Below are positions 34,976 through 43,254 of a DNA stretch of 64,000 nt, one piece after another. Source of the DNA: an uncultured Collinsella sp. (GTDB taxonomy: Bacteria; Actinomycetota; Coriobacteriia; Coriobacteriales; Coriobacteriaceae). Position 1 is the stretch's first letter, and each line of letters opens with the position of its first letter. The translations under genes were made by a program, and so were the position numbers. Under the pieces are notes generated by a model, which had not been told where the DNA came from, made no database searches, and saw only the letters and a list, made by a program, of their open reading frames with translations. The DNA is taken from contig CATYLC010000003.1 of NCBI GenBank assembly GCA_958408685.1, forward strand, positions 60,306-124,305, in the 5' to 3' direction.

Positions 34976-37900
34976 TCACGCTTCGCCCCAGAATCTATGG
35001 TTGTTGCGCAGGAGCTGTGCGGTTTTGTTCTCGGCGGCTGCAATGTCCGCCTCGTCAGCCTGCCAGGTCCAGTTGCCCGTGGCCACGCCCGGAACGTTCA
35101 TGCGCGCGTCGTCGCCAAGCCCAAGGACATCCTGCAGTGGCATCATCACCAGGGGAGCGTCGCTTGCCAGCGCGTCGCTCATCAGCTTGGCCGCCACCTC
35201 AACACCGCTCGGTTCATCGCCGCCCGCAAAGGTACGGGTGCACCAACCGGCCAGCGTCGACGTATCGTGCGTCGAGGTGTACAGAATCTTGCCGGGCGTG
35301 GGATGCACACCGCAACGAACGTCGTAGTCGCTAAACTCCAGCACGTCCATGCCGGGGAAACCGCAGGTCGATGCCATGGCGCGAACACCGGGCGTCAGAT
35401 AGCCCAAGTCCTCAGCGATAAAGTTGAGCGGACCCAGTTCGTCATAGGCGGTCTGGAACAGGTCCTTGCCCGGGCCCGCCAGCCAGCGGCCGTCGGCGCA
35501 TGCCTTGCCCGCGGGAATGCTGTAATAGCTGTGGAATCCCAGGAAGTGATCCAGACGCACGCGGTCGTAGAGCGAGAACGCGCGGCGCAGGCGATCCATC
35601 CACCAACTATAGCCGTTCTGCTTCATGTGGCCCCAGCGGAACGTCGGGTTGCCCCACATCTGGCCCTCGGGCGCAAAGTTGTCGGGCGGCGCGCCGGAAA
35701 TCTCAATCGCCTTGCCGGTATCGGACAGCCAGAAGTTCTCGGGTTCGCTCCACGCGTCTGCCGAATCGTCGGACACGTACATAGGAATATCGCCGATGAC
35801 CTCGATGCCCTTCTTGTGCGCATAGTTCATGAGCTCGCACCAAGCTAGGTCAAAGCGGTACTGCATGTACGCCTGAAGCTCGGCCTCGTCGTGGAAGCGC
35901 TTGTCGTCGATCAGATGCTCGTTGTAGCGCGCGACATCTACCGGCCAATCGTGGCGCGATTCGCCCTCAAAGTACTTCTTAACGGCCATGTAGACGCAGT
36001 ATTTCTCGAGCCAATCGGCATTGCGATGTTTAAACGCGGTGTACAGCGGATCGGCATCCTCGCCTCCGCGGGCCTTCCAGGTCTCAAAGTCGGCTGCCAG
36101 CTCCTCGTGGCTCTCGGGTAACAGGTCGATATTGCCTGCAAAGGCCGAAGGCCCAGCGTAAGGGGAGCGGAAGAAGTCCGTGGGATTGACGGGGAGAACC
36201 TGCCAGTAGCGCATGCCCATGGCGGCCAGATGGTCGATAAAGCGACGCGTGGGCGCGCCGATCGTACCGGGCTTGCCGTCGTCGGTCGGCACCGATGTGA
36301 TATGGCACACAACACCCGCACCGTGATCGAGCGGCTCCTGCAGGCGCTGCTCGGCATGGTGATAAATGATCGACGAGCCCAGCGGATACAGATCGAGCGT
36401 GACCGTGCCGTTGTGGATCTCGCACTCGTGACCGCTGATCACGTCACTTGCACATTCGCCGAGCGCCGGAATCGTCACGCGGTGTGAATTGCGCAGGCTG
36501 CGGTTGATGATGACGGTCGCGGACTCGCCGTCTTTACCGGTGCGCGTATAAGCGAGTACTTCGTCATTGAGCGCAAAGGCCTTGATTTCACCGTCGATCA
36601 TAAACGGCAACGCGCGGCGCACAGCAGATGCGTTCTTGACGATCGCAAACGTATCGAAGTCGTGCAGGTTTTCCTTGGTCGGCATGGTGCGACGATTGCC
36701 CGGATCGGTGAGTCCCTCAAGGCCGTACTCGTCGCCATAGTAAATCGAAGGCACACCCGGGAACGTCATCTGCATGAGCGTCGCCAGCCAAAAGCGGCTC
36801 TTGGCCAGGCCCATGGAGTTCTCGTCCAGGCGCCATTTGCTGCGCTCACTCTCGGGCAGCTGCGACTCGTCGGGGCCACCGCCGAGCACCGAGATAATGC
36901 GCGGGCGGTCGTGGCTCGACAGCAGATTGAGCGCGCAGGATAATGCCTCGCGCGGGTAGTTCTCGCGCAGAGTCTCGATATCCTCGGCAGCTTGGTAGGC
37001 GTTTTTGTAGCCCATCAAAAAGCCGATGACCATGTCGCGGAAGGGGTAATCCATGGCCGAGTCGAGCTCGGAGCCTTGCAGATAGCGACGCAGATGGCCG
37101 TAGCTTATCTTGTTGGAGGCGTCTTCCCAGACCTCGCCGAGAAGCAGTGCGTCGGGCTTTTCGGCGAGCACGGCCTTTTTGATCTCGGCTAGGAAATCGT
37201 CGGAAAGCTCGTCGGCCACGTCTAGGCGCCAGCCATGAGCGCCGGCACGTAGCCATTTACGAATGACGCCGTCCTTGCCCAGGAGCCGCTCGCGTACCAG
37301 CTCGGAGCTCTCATTGATGGCGGGCATATTGCCCACGCCCCACCAGCAGTCGTACGAGCCGTCCTCGTGAAAATAAAACGCATCGCGCCACGGAGAGTCC
37401 TCGCTCTGCCACGCGCCCACTCCGGGGTAGTTGCCGTAGCGGTTGAAGTAGATCGAATCGTCGCCCGTGTGGTTGAACACGCCGTCCAGAATGATGGAAA
37501 TGCCCAGCTTCTCGGCCGCCTCGCACAGCTCAGTAAAGTCCTGCTCGGTGCCCAGAATCGGATCGATCTTGGTGTAATCGGCGGTGTCGTAGCGGTGGTT
37601 GCTCGCGGCTTCAAAAATGGGGTTGAGGTAGATGGCTGTAAAGCCCAGCTCGGCGATGCGAGGCAGGTCTTCCTGGATGCCCTTGAGCGAGCCGCCGTAG
37701 AAGTCCCAAGTCTTGATGGAGCCGTCCTCGGCGCGCTCGTACACAGGCGGCTCGTTCCAGTCCTCGACCATGCGGCGCTGAATGCCCTTACGCGGTTTTT
37801 CGACCTCGGCCAGCGTGCGCTCGCGCCAGTGCTCGTCGCGGGCATAACGATCGGGGAAGATCTGGTAGACCATACCGCGCTCGTACCACTCGGGTCGAAC

Positions 37901-38272
37901 TTCGCGGTGCTTGTAGACGGTGACCTGGAATGACGGCACCTCGGCGTAATCGTAGGTTACGCCTTCGCCGCCGGTGCGGCCCTGTGGTGCGCCCAGGCGA
38001 ACCTCGGGCTGGCCCTCGATATTGCATATAAAGCTGTACCAGATAAGATAGGGCTCGGTGCACTCAAGCTCTACGGTAAATATGCCGTCGCCCTCGTGCG
38101 TCATGGGATACCGAGACTCACCAATCTCATCAACCCAGGTGCGCAGCGTAAGCGTTGCCTGCGCGGGATCGGCATCCTCCAGAATCACGGAGAGTGAAAG
38201 GGTAGTTCCAGTGGTCACAGCGCCAAACGGAGTGCGAAACTGCGGTAGACGGCTGTTGTGTATCAATCTCAT
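34976..38272 (-). CDS. GH13 alpha-amylase/neopullulanase fused to GH77 4-alpha-glucanotransferase
   Basis: A 1098-residue bifunctional enzyme without a signal peptide, so cytoplasmic. Residues 1-125 resemble an N-terminal CBM34-like beta domain. Residues about 130-640 are a GH13 amylase with DGVFNHTG, nucleophile Asp351 in GWRLDVADEL, acid Glu380 in LLLGEVWED and His454-Asp455 in SSHDRPR. Residues about 650-1098 are a MalQ-type GH77 domain, with nucleophile Asp908 in RVRLDHFLGF, acid/base Glu954 in FIAEDLGYL and Asp1003 in STHDTSTLAGW. All catalytic residues of both halves are intact. It should hydrolyse alpha-glucans and shuffle the resulting maltodextrins, feeding GlgP. It lies downstream of the glg operon behind its own TGGTAAAAC-marked promoter. 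Ribosome site is weak. Confidence 0.92.
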   Translation of the reverse strand: MRLIHNSRLPQFRTPFGAVTTGTTLSLSVILEDADPAQATLTLRTWVDEIGESRYPMTHEGDGIFTVELECTEPYLIWYSFICNIEGQPEVRLGAPQGRTGGEGVTYDYAEVPSFQVTVYKHREVRPEWYERGMVYQIFPDRYARDEHWRERTLAEVEKPRKGIQRRMVEDWNEPPVYERAEDGSIKTWDFYGGSLKGIQEDLPRIAELGFTAIYLNPIFEAASNHRYDTADYTKIDPILGTEQDFTELCEAAEKLGISIILDGVFNHTGDDSIYFNRYGNYPGVGAWQSEDSPWRDAFYFHEDGSYDCWWGVGNMPAINESSELVRERLLGKDGVIRKWLRAGAHGWRLDVADELSDDFLAEIKKAVLAEKPDALLLGEVWEDASNKISYGHLRRYLQGSELDSAMDYPFRDMVIGFLMGYKNAYQAAEDIETLRENYPREALSCALNLLSSHDRPRIISVLGGGPDESQLPESERSKWRLDENSMGLAKSRFWLATLMQMTFPGVPSIYYGDEYGLEGLTDPGNRRTMPTKENLHDFDTFAIVKNASAVRRALPFMIDGEIKAFALNDEVLAYTRTGKDGESATVIINRSLRNSHRVTIPALGECASDVISGHECEIHNGTVTLDLYPLGSSIIYHHAEQRLQEPLDHGAGVVCHITSVPTDDGKPGTIGAPTRRFIDHLAAMGMRYWQVLPVNPTDFFRSPYAGPSAFAGNIDLLPESHEELAADFETWKARGGEDADPLYTAFKHRNADWLEKYCVYMAVKKYFEGESRHDWPVDVARYNEHLIDDKRFHDEAELQAYMQYRFDLAWCELMNYAHKKGIEVIGDIPMYVSDDSADAWSEPENFWLSDTGKAIEISGAPPDNFAPEGQMWGNPTFRWGHMKQNGYSWWMDRLRRAFSLYDRVRLDHFLGFHSYYSIPAGKACADGRWLAGPGKDLFQTAYDELGPLNFIAEDLGYLTPGVRAMASTCGFPGMDVLEFSDYDVRCGVHPTPGKILYTSTHDTSTLAGWCTRTFAGGDEPSGVEVAAKLMSDALASDAPLVMMPLQDVLGLGDDARMNVPGVATGNWTWQADEADIAAAENKTAQLLRNNHRFWGEA

Positions 38273-38333
38273 AATACGGTCCAGTTCAATAGAATCACGG
38301 CCTGCGGGCCATGGGCTTTACGCACAGGATGTA

Positions 38334-38414
38334 AGTATATCTGTTGTACACAGGCTGTATAAACAACATCCGTTTACCATCGGCGAACGGTTGTCCTAGA
38401 AAATCGTTTTACCA
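38334..38414 (-). promoter_or_regulatory. Promoter and TGGTAAAAC operator pair upstream of the GH13-GH77 gene
   Basis: On the minus strand TTTATA (38358-38363), 18 bp and TATACT (38334-38339) form a plausible promoter. Upstream lie two direct repeats, TGGTAAAAC (38406-38414) and TGGTAAAC (38373-38380), with starts 34 bp apart, close to three helical turns. The same motif occurs four times before glgB (48274-48361). The placement upstream of the -35 suits an activator, but a repressor cannot be ruled out. Confidence 0.55.
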
Positions 38415-38426
38415 ACTATCTACAGA

Positions 38427-38456
38427 GAAGGGGCGCCCGGTTGGAGCGCCCCTTAC
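38427..38456 (-). terminator. Terminator after glgA
   Basis: AAGGGGCGC (38429-38437) pairs with GCGCCCCTT (38446-38454) around CCGGTTGGA, about 37 bp past the glgA stop. The T run on the minus strand is short (CTTCTC), so strength is uncertain. Confidence 0.65.
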
Positions 38457-38490
38457 TTAGGGTTTGATTGGGTTTTGGATCGCCTGTGGG

Positions 38491-40776
38491 CTAGCGGCGC
38501 TTGCGAGCGGCCGTGGCCTTGCGGACGGACGTTTTCTTGGTCGGAGCCTTTTCCTCGGCCGGAGCGGCGGGGGAGACCGCGGTCTCCTTGGCGGGCTCGG
38601 GCTTGGCCTCTGCCTTCGGGGCGGCCTTTACCTCGGCCTTGGGCTCCTCTTTGGCAGCAGCGGGCTTAGTCTCTGCCTTGGGAGTCGTGGTCTTTGCCGT
38701 GGTCTTCTTGGCCGTCGTCGTGCGCTTTCGCGTGGTGGTCTTGGCAGCGGGTTTGGCCTCGACGGTTGCCTCCGCCTTGGACTCGGCAGGCGTCTCCTCG
38801 ACCTTGGCGGCCGGCTTTGCGGCAGCCTTGGTCGTGGCGGCCTTCGTGGTCGTCGACTTCGTTGCCGTGGTCTTCTTGGCTGCCGTTGCCTTCTTGGCGG
38901 TCGCGGTCGTCTTCTTTGCTGCAGTCTTGGCCGGAGCCTTGGCGACCGGCTTGGCCTCGGCGACCTCGGCCTTTACCTCGGGAACAGCCTCGGCCTCGGC
39001 GGCCTTCTTGGCTGCGGCGGTGGTGCGCTTGCGCGTGGTCGTCGTCTTGGTAGCGGTGGTTTTGGTTGCCGCCGCCTTGGTCGCAGTAGCCTTTTTAGCT
39101 GTCGTCTTGCGAGTCGTGGTCTTCTTTGTCGCAGACTTCGCAGCAGGCTTCACCTCAGGCTCGGGCTCGGGCTCGGGCTCGGGAGTAGCCTTGACCTTCA
39201 CCTCAGGCTCGGCCTTTGCGAGCTCAGCCTCTACCGGCTTCTCCTCGGCCTTGGGCTCCTCAGCGGCCACCGGCTCAGCCGCAGCCTCCACAACAGCCGT
39301 CGGCCTCTCAATCTCCGGATGCATAAAGAAGTACAGATCCAGATACTTGTCGGCCGAGCGCGTCCAGCTAAAGTCCTGACTCATAGCCTGCGTGACCAGC
39401 TGATTCCAGGCGTCGCGGTTATCCCAGAACAGGCGCGCCGCGCGGAATACCGCATCGCCCATCTCGTCGCCGTTAAAGTTGCTAAACGAGAAGCCCGTGC
39501 CCTCGCCGGTAAACTCGTTGTACGGCTGCACGGTGTCCTTCAGGCCGCCGGTCTCGCGCACGATGGGCAGGGTGCCGTAGCGCATGGCGATGATCTGCGA
39601 CAGGCCGCAGGGCTCAAACTTCGAGGGCATCAGGAACATGTCGGCGGCAGCATACATGCGCTGCGACAGCGCCGGATCGAACTCGATGCGAGCCGCCATG
39701 GTGCCGGGGTACTTGTCCTGGAAGTAGCGCAGGCCGTCCTCGTAGTCGCGGTCGCCGGTGCCCAGCACCGCCACCTGCACGCCGCCGGCCAGGATGCGGT
39801 CGAGCGCGTACATGACCAGGTCTAGGCCCTTCTGGCGCGTCAGACGCGTGACCATCACCATGAGCGGACGGTCGTCGCGAACCTCGAGCCCCAGCTCTTC
39901 CTGCAGCTTGGCCTTGCATACGGCCTTGCCGGAACGGTCCTCCACGGTGTAGTTTGCGGCAATGCGCTTGTCGGTTGCCGGGTCAAAGCCCGCCACGTCA
40001 ATGCCGTTCAAAATTCCCTGCAGCGCGTAGGAGCGCTCGCGCAGCACGCCGTCCAGGCCCTCGCCAAATTCGGGCGTCTGGATCTCGTTGGCATAGGTGG
40101 GGCTCACCGTAGTGATGGCGTCGGCATAGCGCAGGGCGCCCAGCATGTAGTTGATGCTGCAGGCGTCGCAACGCAGCTGCGAAGCGGCCGCCGGAATGTG
40201 CGCCACACCCAGGATGTCCTCCATCACGGTATCGCTAAACTGGCCCTGGAACGCCACGTTGTGGATCGAGAAGACGGTCTTGACGCGGTCATACAGCGGC
40301 AGGCCCTGGTAGAACTCGCGCAAAAACACGGGCGCCAGTGCCGTCTGCCAGTCGTTGCAGTGCAGGATGTCGCACTCAAAGCCGGCCGGCAGGTGCTGCA
40401 GGCTCTCGGTGATGGCCTTGGAGAAGAACGCAAAACGCTCGCCGTCGTCAAAGAAGCCGTACGGATAGTCGCGCGCAAAGTAGCGCTCGTTGTCGATGAA
40501 CATATAGGTGACGCCGTCGTGCTCGAGTTTCTCGAGTCCGCAGTACTCATTGCGCCAGCCCAGGCTCACGTAAAAGTCGGAGAAGTGCTCCATCTGCGCC
40601 TTGTACTCGTCCTTGATGGTGGCGTACTTGGGCACCATCACGATGACTTCGGCGCCGGCGCGCACAAGCGCCGCAGGCAGCGAGCCCGCTACGTCGCCCA
40701 GGCCACCGGTCTTTACAAACGGCGCGCACTCGGCCGAGGCAAACACGATCTGCATCTTTTTGCTGGAATCAGCCAT
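38491..40776 (-). CDS. glgA: Glycogen synthase with a histone H1-like C-terminal tail
   Basis: A 761-residue protein. Residues 1 to about 490 are a GT5 glycogen synthase that transfers glucose from ADP-glucose: KTGGLGDVAGSLP near the N-terminus, HCNDWQTAL, FSIHNVAFQG, TRLTRQKGLD and PSKFEPCGLSQ are all present. Residues about 492-761 are a tail of some 270 residues made almost only of Lys, Ala, Thr, Glu, Pro, Val and Arg, starting acidic (EPEPEPEPEV) and becoming basic with AKKTT and TKATT type repeats, ending RKATAARKRR. The family normally ends near 480. ATG 40776 is chosen because GGGAG precedes it; 40788 has no ribosome site. The tail resembles eukaryotic H1 and bacterial AlgP/HctB-like proteins. 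It is the last gene of the glg operon. Confidence 0.93.
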   Translation of the reverse strand: MADSSKKMQIVFASAECAPFVKTGGLGDVAGSLPAALVRAGAEVIVMVPKYATIKDEYKAQMEHFSDFYVSLGWRNEYCGLEKLEHDGVTYMFIDNERYFARDYPYGFFDDGERFAFFSKAITESLQHLPAGFECDILHCNDWQTALAPVFLREFYQGLPLYDRVKTVFSIHNVAFQGQFSDTVMEDILGVAHIPAAASQLRCDACSINYMLGALRYADAITTVSPTYANEIQTPEFGEGLDGVLRERSYALQGILNGIDVAGFDPATDKRIAANYTVEDRSGKAVCKAKLQEELGLEVRDDRPLMVMVTRLTRQKGLDLVMYALDRILAGGVQVAVLGTGDRDYEDGLRYFQDKYPGTMAARIEFDPALSQRMYAAADMFLMPSKFEPCGLSQIIAMRYGTLPIVRETGGLKDTVQPYNEFTGEGTGFSFSNFNGDEMGDAVFRAARLFWDNRDAWNQLVTQAMSQDFSWTRSADKYLDLYFFMHPEIERPTAVVEAAAEPVAAEEPKAEEKPVEAELAKAEPEVKVKATPEPEPEPEPEVKPAAKSATKKTTTRKTTAKKATATKAAATKTTATKTTTTRKRTTAAAKKAAEAEAVPEVKAEVAEAKPVAKAPAKTAAKKTTATAKKATAAKKTTATKSTTTKAATTKAAAKPAAKVEETPAESKAEATVEAKPAAKTTTRKRTTTAKKTTAKTTTPKAETKPAAAKEEPKAEVKAAPKAEAKPEPAKETAVSPAAPAEEKAPTKKTSVRKATAARKRR

Positions 40777-40866
40777 ATTGTCTCCCATGTTGTTATTCGA
40801 GAATAGCCGCCAGGCGCGAACCGGGCGGCTATTCTACATGTTACGAGCGATGTTGCGGTGCCAACG

Positions 40867-41994
40867 TTAACGTACGATGGTGGTATCAGAAGTTAACGGA
40901 GCCTTGCCCAGCACCAGGATGTTCTCGGGCGTGCCGCGAAGCTCGGTGTTGGTGGGAACCACGTTGTTCTTGTCCAGGATCGCGTTCTCAACACGGGCGC
41001 CACTCTTGATGATGCAGCTCTGGTTGATGATCGAGTTGGTCACCGAAGCGCCTTCCTCGACCACGACGCCGCGCGACAGGATCGAGTTGCGCACGGTGCC
41101 CTTGATGATGCAGCCGGCCGAGATGATCGAGTTGCACGCGTGGCTGCCGGTCGCGTAGCGCGAAGGCGGCACGTCGTGGGCCTTGGTCAGGATCGGGCGC
41201 TCGGGGTCAAAGAGCTGGTCGGCCACGGTCTGGTCGAGCAGGTCCATGCTGCGGCGATACAGCGACTTCTCGCTAAACACGCCCACGACCTCGCCCTTGT
41301 ACTCGTAGCTGCACACGTCGATGTTACCAAAGTCGCCCTGGAGTGCCTCGAGCAGGTCCAGATAGTCAGCGGCCTGGTAGTGGTCGATGATCTCGAGCAG
41401 CGTCTCGCGGTTGACGATGCAGCAGTCCATAGAGGCGTTGTCGCCGTACACGACGCCGGCGCTCACGCCCGTCAGACGGCCGTTCTCGTTGATCTGCAGT
41501 TTGGTCTCGTCATCGACGTTGCGCGTGGCCTTGCAGTACACCACGGTCATCTGGGCACCGGAGTTCTCGTGCGCGTCGATGATGGTGTTGAGGTCCATAT
41601 TAAAGATGATGTTGGTGCCCATCATCACGACATAGGGCTTGTCCGAGCGCTGGAACAGCGTCTTGTTGGAGATGATGTCGCGCAGCAAGAAGCGCATGCC
41701 GCCCTTGGTGGTGCCATACGCGTTGCCGGGCACCATGAACAGGCCGCCCTTCTTGCGGTCCAGGCCCCAGTCCTTGCCCGAGCCCACGTGGTCGATCAGG
41801 GAACGGTAGTTGCCCGGCATGACGACACCGACGGTCTTGATGCCGGCATTCATCATGTTGGACAGCGGGAAGTCAATCAGGCGGTAGCGGCCCAAAAACG
41901 GAACGGACGCGATGGGGCGATCCTTGAGCAGCACGCTGCCGTAGGTCGAAGAGTAGTTAGCGGTGATATAACCGATGGCCTTGCGATTGATCAT
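40867..41994 (-). CDS. glgD: GlgD subunit of glucose-1-phosphate adenylyltransferase
   Basis: A 375-residue homologue of GlgC that lacks the catalytic landmarks: the N-terminal pyrophosphorylase loop (GGxGxRL) is replaced by TANYSSTYGSVLLKDRPIAS, and the SGDH motif by MGTNIIFNMDL. In Firmicutes GlgD pairs with GlgC and raises its activity, so the same is inferred here. The C-terminal left-handed beta-helix hexapeptides (SIISAGCIIKGTVRNSILS) are present. ATG 41994 is four bases after the glgC stop, with AAGGGGG upstream inside glgC. Confidence 0.9.
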   Translation of the reverse strand: MINRKAIGYITANYSSTYGSVLLKDRPIASVPFLGRYRLIDFPLSNMMNAGIKTVGVVMPGNYRSLIDHVGSGKDWGLDRKKGGLFMVPGNAYGTTKGGMRFLLRDIISNKTLFQRSDKPYVVMMGTNIIFNMDLNTIIDAHENSGAQMTVVYCKATRNVDDETKLQINENGRLTGVSAGVVYGDNASMDCCIVNRETLLEIIDHYQAADYLDLLEALQGDFGNIDVCSYEYKGEVVGVFSEKSLYRRSMDLLDQTVADQLFDPERPILTKAHDVPPSRYATGSHACNSIISAGCIIKGTVRNSILSRGVVVEEGASVTNSIINQSCIIKSGARVENAILDKNNVVPTNTELRGTPENILVLGKAPLTSDTTIVR

Positions 41995-41998
41995 CGGA

Positions 41999-43147
41999 TC
42001 ATTCCCCCTTCCCGATAACGACGTCATTTCCAACGACGGCCGTATCCTTGGTGGTATCGACAGAGCCGAGCTTCACGCCCTCTTCGACCGTGGAGTTCTC
42101 GCCCAAAATAGCGCGGCAGATGTGCGCTCCGCTCTTAACGTGCGCACCCGGCAGCAGCACGGAGTCCTCGACCACGGCGCGCTCCTCGATGATGACATCG
42201 GTCGAAAGGATCGAGTGGCGAGCGGTACCGTAGATCTTGCATCCGTTGGAGACCAGGCAGTCGTCCAGGCGACCATCCGGACCAATGTAGTGCGGCGGGC
42301 GCGTGGTGATGTTGGACATGATGGGGAAGTGCTTGTCGAACAGATCGAACTCGGGGTTGTTGCCCAACAGGTCCATCGAGGTCTCGTGGAAGCTGGCGAT
42401 GGTGCCGACGTCCTTCCAAAAGCCGTGGAACTCGTAGCTGTACAGGCGCTTGTTCTCGCCGAGCAGCTTGGGGATGATGTCCTTACCAAAGTCGTGGCTC
42501 GAGCGCTGGTCCAGAGCGTCCTCCTCGAGCGCCTCGATCAGCACGTCGGCCGAGAAGATGTAGATGCCCATGGACGCAAGGTTTGAATCGGGCTTATCGG
42601 GCTTCTCGGTGAACTTGGTGATGCGGCCGTCCTCGGGGTCGGTGGTCAGGATGCCAAAGCGGCTGGCCTCTTCCCACGGCACGGGCATAACGCTCACCGT
42701 GAGGTCGGCGTTGTTCTCAATGTGCGTCTTGAGCATCTTGCGGTAGTCCATGCGATACAGATGGTCGCCCGAAAGAATCAGGACGTACTTGGGGTCGTTG
42801 GCCTTGATGTAGTCCAGGTTCTGCGTAATGGCGTCTGCCGTGCCCGCATACCAGGCGCCGCCGGTCTGCGTCTCGTACGGCGGCAGGATCGAAACGCCAC
42901 CGTCGCGGCTGTCCAGATCCCAGGCCTCGCCGGAGCCCACATAGGCATGCAGCAGGTAGGGGCGATACTGCGTCAGAACGCCCACCGTGTCGATGCCCGA
43001 GTTGGAGCAGTTGGAGAGCGAGAAGTCGATAATGCGGAACTTGCCACCAAAGCTAACCGCCGGCTTAGCGATCTTTTGGGTGAGTGCCCCCAATCGGCTG
43101 CCCTGTCCTCCTGCGAGGAGCATCGCGATGCATTCTTTCTTACTCAT
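41999..43147 (-). CDS. glgC: Glucose-1-phosphate adenylyltransferase, catalytic subunit
   Basis: A 382-residue ADP-glucose pyrophosphorylase, the committed step of glycogen synthesis. The N-terminus has MLLAGGQGSRLGALT and KPAVSFGGKFRIIDF; substrate motifs WYAGTADAI, SGDHLYRMDYRKM and FTEKP are intact. A C-terminal beta-helix follows. GAAGGAG lies eight bases before the ATG. The gene sits between glgP and glgD in the minus-strand operon. Confidence 0.95.
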   Translation of the reverse strand: MSKKECIAMLLAGGQGSRLGALTQKIAKPAVSFGGKFRIIDFSLSNCSNSGIDTVGVLTQYRPYLLHAYVGSGEAWDLDSRDGGVSILPPYETQTGGAWYAGTADAITQNLDYIKANDPKYVLILSGDHLYRMDYRKMLKTHIENNADLTVSVMPVPWEEASRFGILTTDPEDGRITKFTEKPDKPDSNLASMGIYIFSADVLIEALEEDALDQRSSHDFGKDIIPKLLGENKRLYSYEFHGFWKDVGTIASFHETSMDLLGNNPEFDLFDKHFPIMSNITTRPPHYIGPDGRLDDCLVSNGCKIYGTARHSILSTDVIIEERAVVEDSVLLPGAHVKSGAHICRAILGENSTVEEGVKLGSVDTTKDTAVVGNDVVIGKGE

Positions 43148-43254
43148 CGATTTCTCCTTCTGTCATCGATGTTCCTAAACCCATTAGCGACGGGCGCGGC
43201 GCAACGTCTCGCCCGTCGAGTAATGCCGTGCTGGCATAGGGGAGCTCGCAGCCT

